A stretch of 64,000 bases of DNA from Poindextera sp963719975. Lineage in GTDB: Bacteria; Pseudomonadota; Alphaproteobacteria; Caulobacterales; Caulobacteraceae. The stretch lies in assembly GCA_963719975.1 (NCBI GenBank), contig CAVRED010000009.1, positions 62,001 through 126,000 of the forward strand, written 5' to 3'. Each line of letters starts with the position of its first letter. Within the stretch, counting starts at the first letter, position 1. A model generated the notes under the pieces. It saw only the letters and a program-made list of their open reading frames with translations. It did not search any database and was not told the DNA's origin. Positions 1-10,129 of this stretch are shown here, in pieces. Both the position numbers and the translations under genes were made by a program.

Positions 1-1
1 A

Positions 2-256
2 GCCATGAAGCTGTCGGACCCCTTCGAGCAGGTGGCGGCGGGCGCGCTCTTCGTGTTGGTCGGCCAGCAGGCGTTCATCAATATCGCGGTCAACCTGGAC
101 CTGATTCCGACCAAGGGCATGACGCTTCCCTTCATCTCCTACGGTGGCTCCTCGATGCTCGCGATGGGCCTGACCATGGGCATGGCGCTGGCGCTGACCC
201 GCAAGCGCCCCGGCGCCTATGAAACCGCGGAGGCGCCGGTCGGCGCGTTTGTGTGA
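2..256 (+). CDS. ftsW: Cell division protein FtsW, C-terminal part (cut by window edge)
   Basis: Last ~84 residues of a SEDS-family protein, the septal peptidoglycan polymerase of the divisome in the inner membrane. The stretch LIPTKGMTLPFISYGGSS is the diagnostic C-terminal SEDS signature, followed by a last hydrophobic helix and a short cytoplasmic tail. FtsW rather than RodA is inferred because murG follows with a 4-bp overlap (GTGA: murG GTG at 253, ftsW TGA at 254-256), the usual dcw-cluster order. The N-terminal transmembrane segments lie outside the window. Confidence 0.9.
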   Translation, partial: AMKLSDPFEQVAAGALFVLVGQQAFINIAVNLDLIPTKGMTLPFISYGGSSMLAMGLTMGMALALTRKRPGAYETAEAPVGAFV

Positions 257-1355
257 CGGCAGCTCGGCTCGCGGTCGTCGCGGCCGGGGGCACCGGCGGC
301 CATCTCTTCCCCGCGCACGCGCTGGCCGAGGTCCTGATCGAGCGCGGCTGGCGCATCGTGCTCGCCACCGACGAGCGCGGCGCGGCATACGCCGGCGGTT
401 TCCCGGCCGAGGAGCGGATCGCGCTCTCGGCGGCTACCTATCGCCCCGGCGATCCGGTCGGCATGGCTCGCGCCGCGGCCGCGATCGGGCGCGGCGTGAT
501 GACGGCGCGCAAGGCGTTCAAGCGCCTGTCCCCGGCGATCGTCGTCGGCTTCGGCGGCTATCCGTCACTGCCAGCCCTCCTGGCGGCGATCAGCGCCGGG
601 CGGACGACAGTGATTCACGAGCAGAACGCGGTGATGGGCCGCGCCAACCGGCTGCTCGCCGGCCGCGCCACGGCGGTCGCCTGCGCGTTTCCAGCGCTGA
701 AGAAGGCGCCGGCAAAGGTCGCGGCCCGCGCGGTCGTCGTCGGCAACCCGGTCAGGCCTGAGATCCGCAAGCTGGCCGACACGCCCTATGCGCCGCCGGA
801 CAACCGGATCAACCTCCTGATCACTGGCGGGAGCCAGGGCGCCCGGCTCCTGTCCGAGGTCACGCCAAGGGCCGTCGCGCTGCTGCCTGACCCGGTTCGC
901 CGCCGGCTCGACGTTCGCCAGCAGACCCGGCTGGAAGCGATCGGCGCCGCGCGCGACATCTATCGCGACTGTGGCGTTGAGTACGAGCTCGCGCCCTTCT
1001 TCAACGACATGGCGAGCCGGCTGGCGGCCGCCCACCTGGTCATCGGGCGCGCCGGCGTCGTCGACGGTCTGCGAGTTCGCCGTGGCCGGCAAGCCGGCGA
1101 TCCTCGTGCCGCTGAAGATCGCGCTCGACGACGATCAGGGGCAGAACGCCGCCCTGCTCGCCGAGGTTGGCGGCGCGATCGTGCTGCGCGAGGATGTGCT
1201 GACGGCGGAGGCGTTGGCCGGGACGCTCACCGCCCTGCTCGGCGACCCCTCGCGGCTCAAGGCGATGGCGGTCGCCGCGCGGACAGTCGCGCGGCCGGAC
1301 GCCGCCGAACGGCTCGCGGACGTCGTTGAGGCGGAAGCTAGGCGCGCACGCCTGA
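253..1355 (+). CDS. murG: MurG, UDP-GlcNAc:lipid I N-acetylglucosaminyltransferase (frame broken)
   Basis: Converts lipid I to lipid II on the cytoplasmic face of the inner membrane. The N-terminal glycosyltransferase-B half shows AAGGTGGHLFPA (glycine-rich loop 1) and VGFGGYPSLPA, then HEQNAVMGRANR; the C-terminal half shows TGGSQGAR and, in the next frame, STVCEFAVAGKP and DDDQGQNA, the UDP-GlcNAc binding region. GTG start overlaps the ftsW stop. The frame shifts by +1 near 1056 (GRAG to STVCEF) and most simply again near 1333, which gives an ending VVEAKLGAHA and a stop at 1353-1355. Total ~365 residues, normal for MurG. Both breaks are repaired by removing one base, so I treat them as sequence errors in an essential gene. 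The 3' end overlaps the convergent neighbour by a few bases. Confidence 0.88.
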
Positions 1356-1758
1356 AGAACCGCTTGCGCCAGGCGACGCCGCGCCGCCAGCTCTTCGGCA
1401 GCACCACCCGCTCGAAGCGCAGGACCTGTTGCCAGACCACCGGCAGCACTTCCGGCTCGCGCCGGATCAGCCGGCGGACCGGGAAGACGAACCGGGGATG
1501 CCGGCGTTGCAGGTGGATGAACTGCCGGCGCGCGCGGTAGGAGTTGCGCAGCACGACGATCACGCCCACGGCGAGCAGCGGCACCCCGAGATGGCCGGGC
1601 AACAGCGCCAGGACCAGGCCGCCTGCGATGAGGAGCCAGCCGACCCCGATGAACAGCCACTTCAGCCAGCCGCGCGTGGTCCGGTGCGCCGAGGCGAACA
1701 GGGCGTCGAGGGGCGCAACGGGAATGGGCTCAGGGCGGATGGTCACGGCTTCGGTCAT
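1338..1758 (-). CDS. Small two-helix membrane protein (PGPGW-like)
   Basis: About 139 residues. A hydrophobic hairpin, WLFIGVGWLLIAGGLVLALL then PGHLGVPLLAVGVIVVL, is followed by a basic cytoplasmic tail rich in R and K (RARRQFIHLQRRHPRF). This resembles the PGPGW family of small integral membrane proteins, but the exact PGPGW motif is not present, so the family assignment is tentative and no function is claimed. Start ATG at 1758 was chosen because the hydrophilic N-terminus (MTEAVTIRPEPIPV) begins there; the frame is open further upstream without support. The 3' end is uncertain: one +1 shift near 1360 would place the stop (TAG) at 1338-1340, just inside the end of convergent murG. Confidence 0.5.
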
Positions 1759-1920
1759 GTGGGCTGCGAGAAGGGCGCACGCTTGCAGCGACTTATACGG
1801 ACGCCCCGAGCTCCCGATATGAATATCAAGCGCGGCATAACAAGGGCGCGGTTGATGCGTCCCTAACGGCATCTGCGCCGATTCGCCGCGCGCCGTGGCG
1901 CCGGCGCCGCAGTGGAGCCT

Positions 1921-2433
1921 TCAAAGGCCGTCGGTGAAGAGGTCCGCCTTGCCCAGCGACGCGCCGCGACTGCGCAGGATGTCGTAGGCCGTCGTCATGT
2001 GGAAGTAGAGGTTGGTGGTGGCGAAAACGGTCAGCCACTGGCCCGCGGGAAACGTCGGCTCCATCGCCCCGTTGGCGATCGAAACCTTCAACGGAACCTC
2101 ATCGCGGCCGGCGAACTGCTCGGGCTTGAGCGCATCGAGGAACTGCTCGGACGCCGAAAGGGCGGCGAAGAAGCCGTCGAGGTCGAGGTCGACCGAGACA
2201 TCGTCCGGGACGGGCAGGCCGGCGACCCGCGCCGTCCACTGCTTGGAGAAGTTGCAGACCACCGAGACCTGGAAGCGCAGCGGCTCCATATCGTCGATCA
2301 GCCGCCAGCCAAGCATCGCGTCGGTGGAGACGCCGGTCGCCTCGGCATGCGCGGCGCCCTTGCGCAGCACATGGGCCGTGCTCCGCACGATGCGGCGGTA
2401 GAGCGATACGAAGGTGAACAGGTTGGTGGTCAT
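1921..2433 (-). CDS. DUF1993 family protein
   Basis: Intact protein of 170 residues, starting MTTNLFTFVSLYRRIVRS. The pattern of an N-terminal helix pair, the DDMEPLRFQVSVVCNFSKQ stretch and the C-terminal NLYFHMTTAYDILRSRG matches DUF1993, a four-helix-bundle family related in fold to DinB; the HMTTAYDILR segment contains the family's conserved histidine. Molecular function is unknown. The start overlaps the stop of the upstream CoA-transferase by four bases (ATGA at 2433), so the two are translationally coupled in a three-gene operon (hydrolase, CoA-transferase, DUF1993). Confidence 0.8.
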   Translation of the reverse strand: MTTNLFTFVSLYRRIVRSTAHVLRKGAAHAEATGVSTDAMLGWRLIDDMEPLRFQVSVVCNFSKQWTARVAGLPVPDDVSVDLDLDGFFAALSASEQFLDALKPEQFAGRDEVPLKVSIANGAMEPTFPAGQWLTVFATTNLYFHMTTAYDILRSRGASLGKADLFTDGL

Positions 2434-3645
2434 CAGGAGTCCTTTGAAGCTGGGCCGGCGACAAGGCCCTGGTCGTGCAGGCGCGCGATTTCGACCGAGG
2501 CGAGGCCGAGCCGCTCGCTCAGCACCTCGTCGGTATGCTGGCCGAGCCGTGGCCCCGGAGCCGGCGGTGGGCGCTGCTCGCCGTGGGCGCGAGCAGCGGC
2601 GCCGGGCGTCGGATAGCGGTAACCGCTAGGGTGGTCGACAACGAACAGGTTCTCGGCAAGCCTCGGGTCGCGCGCGGCGGCGCTCATCGGCTGGTAGGTC
2701 CCATGGGTCGCGCCGGCGCCGTCGAGCAAAGGCGTAAGCTCGGCGAGCGCGCGGCCCGGCGATCGCCGCCTCGAACAGCGGGTTGATCCGCGCCCGCCAG
2801 GTGAAGCGAGGCCCCTCGTCCGCGGTGAAGTCGACCCCGATCTCCCGCTCGAGGGCGTTGATCTGATCGCTGAGGCCCAGCGCGCCGACCAGGTTCGCCC
2901 ACTGCCGCGGCGTGATGGCGATCAGCATTAGCCGCTCGCCGTCCTTCGTCTCGAAGTCTCGGCCGAAGGCGCCGTAGAGATTGTTGCCGACGCGCGGACG
3001 GTCGCCCGTCCCGACCAGCGCCTCAGGGATGAAAGCCAGGTGGCCCATGCTGGCCATCGCCACGTCCGCCAGGGGGATGCGCACCTCGCGCCCGAGACCG
3101 TCTGCGCTGCGCGCCCGATCGGCGGTGACGAGCGAGAAGGCGGCATAGGCGCCGGTCAGGAGGTCCCAGGCGGCGAGCATGTGGTTCACCGGGCCCTTGG
3201 CGTCCTCCGGCCCGGTCATCAGCGGCACGCCGACCGCGGCGTTGACTGTGTAGTCGACAGCGGGCTTGCCGTCCGCCCAGCCCATGATGCGGACCGCGAT
3301 CAGGTCCTCGCGCAGCGCCTTCAGCCGCTCGTAGGAGAGAAAGCCCTCGACCGGGTAGTTGGTCACGAAGAGGCCCGTCGAAGCGGCCAGCCGCTGGGCG
3401 AGCTCGCGTCCTTCGGGGCGGCCGAGGTCTAGCGCGACCGACTTCTTCCCCTTGTTCAGGCTCTCCCAATAGAAGCTGTCGCCCTCGGGCGAGAGTGGCC
3501 AGCGGCGGTAGTCCGGGCCGCCGCCGATCTGGTCGAAGCGGATCACCTCGGCGCCCATCTGCGCTAGGTACACCCCGCAGGTGGGCCCGGCGACGAAGGA
3601 CACGCCTTCGACGACGGTCAGGTCCTTGAGTGCGTCGTGCAGCAA
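2433..3645 (-). CDS. CaiB/BaiF (family III) CoA-transferase (one frame break)
   Basis: Family III CoA-transferase of ~403 residues, moving CoA between acyl groups in the cytoplasm. The N-terminus (LKDLTVVEGVSFVAGPTCGV and QMGAEVIRFD) and NKGKKSVALDLGRPEG are typical of the interlocked family III fold; LGREVRIPLADVAMA follows in the middle. A segment near the C-terminus (DPRLAENLFVVDHPSGYRYP) is in another frame after a +1 shift near 2755. The substrate cannot be told from sequence. It begins 8 bases after the end of the dienelactone-hydrolase gene and overlaps DUF1993 at its stop, forming an operon. Confidence 0.82.
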
Positions 3646-3652
3646 GCGCCGG

Positions 3653-4383
3653 CTAGCCCAGCCGTCGCCGGAAGAGGGCGTTCAGCCGCTCCCAGTGCCG
3701 TTCGGCCGCCGGCTTGTCGTAGGCGGGGCGTTGCGGAAACGCGAAGCCGTGCTCCACGCCCGGATAGACTTCGACCTCGGCGCCGATCTTGTCGGCGGCG
3801 AGCGATGCCTTGAGGCTCTCGACCAGCTCCATCGGCGCCCAGCGGTCGGTTTCGGCGCAGCCGAAGTAGAGCTCGCCCCTCGGCTTTGCGCGCGGCAAGG
3901 TGCGGGCTGTTCGGTTTGTCGGTGACCAGATAGGTCCCGTACATCGACGCGGCCGCAGCGATGCGGTCGGGAAAGGTCGCCGCCGCGTTGATCGAGAACT
4001 GGCCGCTCATGCAGTAGCCGACGCAAGCCCATCGGACCCTTTTTCGCCGCCGGATCCTGGTCGATGAAGGCGAGCAGGCCCTCGGTGTCGGACATCACCA
4101 TGTCGATGGTGAGGCCGGCCATCAGCTCCATCATCCGTTCACGGACGGCTGGATCGCCCAGCGGGCCGATCTCCATCACGCCGGCGCGATAGTAGAGGTT
4201 GGGCAGGACGACGTAGTAGCCGCCGGTCGCGAACCGCCGGGCCATGTCGCGCAGCTCCTCGCGGATCGCCGGCGCATCCATGTAGAACAGGATCACCGGG
4301 TGCGGCCCGTCGCGCTCAGGGTGCACGATGAAGGTGGTCGTCGCGCCGTCCCTGGTCTTGATGTCGAGCTGCCGTTCGATCAC
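3653..4383 (-). CDS. Dienelactone hydrolase family protein (two frame breaks)
   Basis: Alpha/beta hydrolase of the dienelactone hydrolase family, ~243 residues. N-terminal strands (TTTFIVHPERDGPHPVILFYMDA) lead to the nucleophile elbow GYCMSG, with cysteine as expected for this family, then AAASMYGTYLVTD, GELYFGCAETD (with the acid) and GVEHGFAFPQR (catalytic histidine). The three segments lie in three frames with +1 shifts near 4028 and 3903; removing one T near 4028 restores GCVGYCMSG. Together the segments give a complete catalytic Cys-Asp-His set, so I regard it as a functional gene with sequence errors. First gene of the operon with the CoA-transferase. Substrate unknown. Confidence 0.82.
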
Positions 4384-4476
4384 GCGCGCCTCCGCTCTCT
4401 CTCTGCCTCGGCCGCCTGCTTAGAGCGCCGGACGGCGGCTGGCCAGAGGCGGCGACATCCCTCGCGACCGGCCTCT

Positions 4477-4500
4477 TGACGTATGTAAGTACAGACTAAC
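4477..4500 (+). promoter_or_regulatory. Possible promoter/operator of the arsR-type gene
   Basis: Upstream of the ArsR-type start at 4509 there is a TTGACG hexamer at 4477-4482 followed by the small inverted repeat TGTA-AG-TACA at 4484-4493. ArsR-type repressors commonly bind inverted repeats between or over the promoter elements of their own gene. The arms are only 4 bp, so this is weak evidence. Confidence 0.25.
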
Positions 4501-4508
4501 GGTAAGTT

Positions 4509-4828
4509 ATGACGAACGCTTCTCGCGCACTGGCGGCCCTTGGCGATGCGACGCGGCGCGAGATCTTCGACCGGCTGGCCGAAGGGCCCATCTTCGGTCG
4601 GCGCGCTCGCGGCGCGGCTGCCCGGTCAGCCGGCCGGCCGTCTCGCAGCACCTGCGCGTGCTGAAGGAGGCTGGGTTGGTCGAGGAGACGCCCGACGGCG
4701 CCCGGCGCATCTACCGCCTCGATCCGCGCGGCATCGGCGCCATGCGCGACTGGCTGGACCAGCACTGGGACAAGGCGCTGGCCGCCTTCAAGGACTTCGT
4801 CGAACAACCCGAGGAGCCGAAGGCATGA
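4509..4828 (+). CDS. ArsR-family transcriptional regulator (two frame breaks)
   Basis: Winged-helix repressor of ~106 residues. MTNASRALAALGDATRREIF is the standard ArsR N-terminal helix, followed after frame changes by SSVGALAARLPVSRPAVSQH (helix-turn-helix) and LRVLKEAGLVEETPDGARR, then IYRLDPRGIGAMRDWL. No metal-binding CxC motif is visible. ArsR proteins paired with an SRPBCC/AHSA1 gene, as here, usually repress their own operon. The frame moves +1 near 4591 and +1 near 4623; each is repaired by deleting one base. The stop overlaps the next gene's ATG (ATGA at 4825-4828). Confidence 0.8.
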
Positions 4829-5282
4829 CCATCAAGCCCGTGGTGAAGACCGTGACGGTCAAGGCCTCGCCCGAGCGCGCGTTCGAGGCCTTCACGGCCA
4901 ACATGGGCCAGTGGTGGCCCAAGACCCACACGATCGGGGCCGCCCCGTTCGAAGCGGTGGTGATGGAGCCGCGCGTCGGCGGGCGCTGGTACGAGCGCGC
5001 GGCCGACGGGGCCGAGACCAACTGGGGCAAGGTGCTGGCCTGGGACCCGCCGCGCCGGTTCGTCCTCGCCTGGCAGATCAGCGCCGACTGGGCCTACGAC
5101 CCCAACCTCATGACCGAGGTCGAGGTGAGCGTTCGAGGCCAAGGGCGACGGGACGACCGTCGTGGCCCTCGAGCACCGGCGCCTCGAGCTGTTCGGCGAG
5201 CGCGCCCAGGCCATGGCCGACGCCTTCGACGGCGGCTGGGTCGGCGTCATCCAGCAGCTTTGTCGATTTCGTGGGCGCCTGA
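4825..5282 (+). CDS. SRPBCC (AHSA1-like) domain protein (two frame breaks)
   Basis: Small START-like/SRPBCC protein of ~151 residues with a hydrophobic ligand cavity. KTVTVKASPERAFEAFTANM, WWPKTHTIG, EPRVGGRWYERAADG and GKVLAWDPPRRFVLAWQ are characteristic of the AHSA1/ydhG-type branch; the C-terminal helix includes ALEHRRLELFGERAQAMADA. Shifts of +1 near 5131 and 5262 separate the three segments. Translationally coupled to the ArsR-type gene and followed by a GST, an arrangement common in alphaproteobacteria; the ligand is unknown. Confidence 0.78.
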
Positions 5283-5318
5283 GCGTCTGAACCAGGACAA
5301 CAGAACGGAGAGACCGAC

Positions 5319-5974
5319 ATGACCGAATTCATCGTCCATTCCATCCCAGGAAGCCCGTTCGGCCGCGCCGTGCTGGCCACGCTCGAGGAAAAAGGCGCCG
5401 ACTATGTGCTGCAGCGTGTCGCCATGCGGACGCCCGAGCACTTCGCTCTGCACCCCTTCGGGCGCATTCCGATCCTGCAGCAGGGCGCCTTCAGGCTCTA
5501 CGAGACCCAGGCGATCCTGCGTTATCTCGACCGGGTGCTGCCGGAGCCGCCGCTGACCCCCGCCGACCCAAAGGCCGCCGCGCGGATGGATCAGCTGATG
5601 AACGTCTGCGACTGGTACCTCTTCCAGGGGGTCGGCAGCGTCATCGGCTTCCAGCGGGTGGTTGGCCCAAGGCTCATGGGCCTGACGCCCGATGAGGCGG
5701 CCATCGCGGCTGCGATGCCAAAGGCGCATACGGTGTTCGACCAACTTGCCCGCGAGCTTGGGGAGCAGTCGCTACTTCGTCGGCGAGCAGGTCACGCTCG
5801 CCGACATCCTGCTCGCCAGCCACGTCGACTTCTTCCGCGCGCTCCCAGAGTGGGAGCCGCTGGCCGGACGCCACCCGAACCTCGGCGGCTTGGCTTGATC
5901 GGATGAACGCCCGGCCGAGCATGATCGCGACGACTTGGGAGCGCGTCGACGCGATGGACAAGCAGCCAGCCTAG
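5319..5974 (+). CDS. Glutathione S-transferase family protein (two frame breaks)
   Basis: GST of ~217 residues. Thioredoxin-like N-terminal domain: VHSIPGSPFGRAVLATLEEK, then FGRIPILQQGAFRLYETQAI, where ETQAI corresponds to the gamma-glutamyl-binding E(S/T) motif. The all-helical C-terminal domain has YFVGEQVTLADILLASHVDF, the N-capping box. A serine near residue 12 (PGSPFG) could be the catalytic residue. Frame moves +1 near 5771 and +1 near 5893; the last frame ends WERVDAMDKQPA with TAG at 5972-5974. That stop lies in a CTAG that is also the likely stop of the convergent gene. Third gene of the ArsR-SRPBCC-GST operon. Confidence 0.82.
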
Positions 5975-7151
5975 AAGCCGGCGAGCGCGATAGGTGTCGA
6001 AGACGTCGGTTGTTGACTCGGACTTCTCCGGCTCTGGCCCGGCGCCTGGCCAGATCGACATGCCCTGCAGGAGGTCGCGCAGGGCGTCGACCACCTCTTC
6101 TGCCGACATCGTGTCGTGCTGGCTGAGCCGATAGGCCCAGAAGCCGATCACCTGCTCCAGCCGGCCGATGCGCTCGCCGAGGTCGAGGAAGAGCCCGGAT
6201 CCCTGCGCGAGGAACTGGCGGAAGCTGGCCGGGTCCTGCCGTTCGATCAGCGCGGTATAGGCCTGGTCGTACAGCTGCAGGGTCTCGCCGATGCCCGCGC
6301 CAGGCGCCGGCGATCGAGTTCTCGAGGAGCGACTTGGCGCTCATCGTGAAGCGCAGCGTGTCCTCGCTCGACCGCTTGCCGCCCAGCCGAGAGATGGAGC
6401 GTAGCGTGGTCTTGAGCGGGTTGGTCAGCGTGTGGATGCGCCAGCGGTAGTAGAGGACTGCCTTCCACGAGAACATCGCCTCGGAGAAGTCCCGATCGTC
6501 CATCTGCAGGGTCACCTGCAGCGGCGCGAGGTCGGGCGCGTCGTAGTCGGCGAGCAGAAGCCGCGACAGCCGCTTGGTGCGCTGGTCCTGGAAGCGCAGC
6601 TCGCCGAAGCACAGCTTGATCAGCGAGCCCATCTCGCCTTCCACGAAGCCGAGCATGTGCGCCTTGTCCGGCTGGCTGAACCGGAAGTAGCAGCGGTCGA
6701 CTTCGATCTCTTCCTTGGCCAGCGCTTCGCGCACGAGGAAGGGGTCGAGCGTGGGAAGCCGGTCGAGCACGCGCAGCACAGCCACGTCGCGATCGAGCGG
6801 CAGGTCCTCGTACTCGAGATGCCGGGACAGAACCCCGACGAAGTCATGTTGGTCGATGAACAGGAACTGGCCGCCCAGGTTCAGGTCGGAGGGATCGAGC
6901 GGGAAAATCACCTTGGTTGCGTTAAAACGCCGGGGCGCCAGGCGGTCCTCTTCGCCGGGCGCGACGTTGTGCTTGACGATGATTGCGCGGTTCAGCAGCG
7001 GATGGGCGAACATCGGCGCGCCGCGGTAGTCGGGATCCTCCGGCTGCTCGACGTAAAGGGCGTGCAGATTCAATACCCTGGCTGACGTCGAGGTCGCGAC
7101 GATCGTCGTCAGGTTTCTGACGCCGGGAACGGATTTCAGCAGTCGCGCCAC
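5971..7151 (-). CDS. Conserved-looking protein of unknown function (~390 residues, frame broken)
   Basis: I do not recognise a family. The N-terminal ~280 residues are one open frame starting MARLLKSVPGVRNLTTIVAT, rich in charged and hydrophobic segments (FNATKVIFPLDPSDLNLGG, FVEGEMGSLIKLCFGELRF). There is no signal peptide and no clear transmembrane helix. The composition resembles a cytoplasmic alpha/beta protein. After a +1 shift near 6303 the frame continues with IGRLEQVIGFWAYRLSQHDT and AEEVVDALRDLLQGMSIWPG. A further +1 shift near 5990 would end it at TAG 5971-5973, sharing CTAG with the convergent GST stop. Flanked by the GST operon and the gcv operon; the latter's end is ~90 bases from its start. 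Confidence 0.6.
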
Positions 7152-7239
7152 ACGGACCCCACGGCGTTACGGGCGAGAGTCTCATAGTCCTCAAAGGCTT
7201 GCCGCAGCCTTTAGGACATTGGTTAGCGGCGTCTGAAGA

Positions 7240-8778
7240 TCAGGCCGCCTCGGTCCAGCGTAGCCTGGGTTTGCGCGCGGCCTGGGTCTCGTCGAGACGG
7301 CGCAGCGGGGCGTGGAAGGGCGCGCCCTTGAACCGCTCGATGTCGCCAGCTTTCGCGGCCGCGGCGAGGGCGAGAACGGCGTCGCAGAAGCGGTCGATCT
7401 CGGCCTTCGGCTCGGTCTCGGTGGGCTCGATCAGCATCGCCCCGTGCACGACAAGCGGGAAGTACATGGTCATCGGGTGGAAGCCTTCGTCGATCAGCGC
7501 CTTGGCGAAGTCGAGCGTCGTCACGCCCGTTCCCTCCATCCAGCGGTCGTCGAACAGCGCCTCGTGCATGCACGGCCCGCCGTAGGGGGCGCTCAGCACG
7601 CCTTGGAGCCGCGCCTTGACGTAGTTGGCGTTCAGCACGGCGTCCTCCGCCACCTGTTTCAGTCCGTCGCCGCCGTGGCTCAGCATGTAGGCCAGCGCAC
7701 GTACATACATGCCCATCTGGCCGTGGAAGGCCGAGAGCCGGCCGAAGCTCTGCGAGCCTTCGCCATGCTCATTCAATGTCAAACTATCGCCGATCCGCCG
7801 TGACCCATGGCGTTGGAACGAAGGGCGCGAGCGCGGCGCTGAACACGACCGGACCGGCGCCAGGCCCGCCACCGCCATGCGGCGTCGAGAACGTCTTGTG
7901 CAGGTTGATGTGCATGGCGTCGACGCCGAGATCAGCCGGCCGAACCTTGCCGACGACGGCGTTGAAGTTGGCGCCGTCGCAGTAGAGGTAGGCGCCGGCC
8001 GCGTGGGTCAGGCGCGCGATCTCGACCATGTCGCGCTCGAACAGGCCGCAGGTGTTGGGGTTGGTGATCATCAGCGCTGCGACGTCGGGTCCGAGCTTGG
8101 CGGCCAGATCGGCGAGATCGACGCGCCCGCAAGCCGTCTGCCCGACCTCCTCGACCGCGTAGCCGACGAAGGCGGCGGTGGCCGGATTGGTGCCGTGCGC
8201 CGAGGTCGGAACGAGCACGCGCTTGCGGGCATCGCCCCTGGCTTCGTGGGCCGCGCGGATGGCCAAGAGGCCGCAGAGCTCGCCCTGCGCGCCAGCCTTG
8301 GGCGGCAGCGCGACCGCCGGCATGCCGGTCAGCGTCTTCAGCCAATGGGCCAGCGCCTGCATCAGCTGAAGCGCGCCCTGAACGGTCGAGGTCGGCTGCA
8401 GCGGATGGATGTCGGCGAATCCCGGCAGGCGCGCGACCTTCTCGTTCAGGCGCGGGTTGTGCTTCATCGTGCACGAGCCGAGCGGATAGAGCGCCAGGTC
8501 GATCGCGTGGTTCTTCTGGCTCAGCCGCACATAGTGCCGAAGGGTCTCGGGCTCGGAGAGGCCAGGCAGCCCGATGGGCTCGGCGCGGAGCGAGCTCGCC
8601 AAGGTCGCTCGCGTCGAGCTCGGGCTCGGCGACGTCGACGCCGGTCTTCGCCCACCCGCCCAGCTCGAAGATCAGCGGCTCGTCCTGCAGCAGGCCGCGC
8701 CCGCCGGTAAGCGTCGCCGGCGCAGCTCTCGATGATCGCCTCGGCGCGGGTGGGGCGCCCGATGGTCTGCATGGTCAT
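7240..8778 (-). CDS. gcvPB: Glycine dehydrogenase (decarboxylating) subunit 2, GcvPB (three frame breaks)
   Basis: PLP-binding half of the split P-protein, which decarboxylates glycine and passes the aminomethyl group to the lipoyl arm of GcvH. KNHAIDLALYPLGSCTMKHN, GELCGLLAIRAAHE, SAHGTNPATA and MINLHKTFSTPHG-type segment (HINLHKTFSTPHGGGGPGAG; the lysine binds PLP) identify it. C-terminal part includes EPTETEPKAEIDRFCDAV. The frame shifts +1 near 8708, 8599 and 7790. ATG at 8778-8776 overlaps the gcvPA stop (TGATG). ~512 residues, usual for alphaproteobacterial GcvPB. Last gene of the gcv operon. Confidence 0.9.
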
Positions 8779-10120
8779 CAGAGGGCTCCTTCGAGCGCGC
8801 CGGCGAGCGCCGCGATGTCGGCGTCCGTGGTGAGCTCGGTCGCGGCGAGCAGCAGCACCGTCATCGAGACCGGCCGCGGGATCAAGCCGGGCGAACGGCA
8901 CGCCGGCGAGGATGCCCTGCGTGGCGAGCGCCTCGACCAACGGGGCGGCGGGTACCGGCAGCCGCACGGCGATCTCGTTGAAGAAGCGGGGCGTCAGAAC
9001 CTCGACCTTCGGGATCGTGGCCAGCGCGTTCGCCAGCTTGCGCGCCTGGGCGTGGTTGACGGCCGCGAGCCGGCGCAGGCCGACTTCGCCCAGAAGCGAC
9101 ATATGGATGGTGAATGCAAGCGCACAAAGTCCTGAATTCGTGCAGATATTCGACGTCGCCTTCTCACGACGGATGTGCTGCTCTCGCGTCGAAAGCGTCA
9201 GCACGAAGCCGCGCCGCCCGTCGGCGTCGACGGTCTCGCCGCAGAGCCGGCCCGGCGCCTGACGGACAAATCGCTCACGCGTCGCGAAGAGCCCGACGTA
9301 AGGCCCGCCAAAGCTCAGCGCGTTGCCGATTCGCCTGGCCTTCTGCGGCGACGATGTCGGCGCCCATCTCGCCCGGCGAGCGCAAGAGGCCGAACGACAC
9401 CGCCTCGGTGACCACCGCGATCAGCAGCGCGCCGGCTGCGTGGGCGGCTTCGGCGATCCTGGTAAGGTCGCTCGCGGTCCCGAACACGTTCGGGGTCTGC
9501 ACGACCACGCAGGCGGTCTCGTCGTCCAGCGCCGCGATCACGTCGGCCTCGGCGTCGACAGCGGCGGGCTGGCGGATCACTCCGACGCCCGCCACCTGGG
9601 CCAACGTGCGGATCGCCGCAGCGTATTGCGGGTGCAGGCCGCCTGAAAGGATCGCCTTCGGTCGGCGCGTGACGCGGTGGGCCATCATCACCGCCTCGGC
9701 GGCGGCGGTCGAGCCGTCGTACATAGAGGCGTTGGCGACCTCCATGCCGGTCAGCGCTGCGACCTGGGTCTGGAACTCGAAGAGGGCCTGCAGCGTGCCC
9801 TGGGCGATCTCCGGCTGGTAGGGCGTGTAGGAAGTAAGAAACTCCGAACGCTGAATAATGTGGTCGACGCTGGCGGGCACGTGATGGCGGTAGGCGCCCG
9901 CCCCACAGAAGAACGGACCCTGGCCAGCGCTGCGGTTCTTCGCGGCCAGCGCGGCGAGTTGGCGCTCGACCTCGATCTCGCCCTGGTGAGCCGGCAGATC
10001 GACGGGACCGGCGATGCGAGCGGCCTCGGGCACGTCCACGAAGAGCGCGTCGACGTTCGGCGCGCCGATCTCGGCCAGCATCGCGGCCCGGTCGTCGTCG
10101 GTCAGGGGCAGGTAGCGCAT
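8778..10120 (-). CDS. gcvPA: Glycine dehydrogenase (decarboxylating) subunit 1, GcvPA (two frame breaks)
   Basis: N-terminal half of the split P-protein of the glycine cleavage system, ~447 residues. It starts MRYLPLTDDDRAAMLAEIGA. Visible markers: FCGAGAYRHHVPASVDHI, FLTSYTPYQPEIAQGTLQAL, ANASMYDGSTAAAEA, then SFGGPYVGLFATRERFVRQ, PGRLCGETVDADGRRGFVLT and EQHIRREKATSNICTNSGLC. Shifts of +1 near 9341 and 8884 are each repaired by removing one base (near 9341 an extra A restores GQAIGNALSFGG). It forms a heterotetramer with GcvPB, encoded immediately downstream. Confidence 0.9.
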
Positions 10121-10129
10121 GCGGGCTCC

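Noticed and set aside
7152..7239. Search for tRNA or rRNA genes in the gaps
   Set aside because: No cloverleaf, CCA-ending arm or rRNA signature was recognised in any gap of the window.
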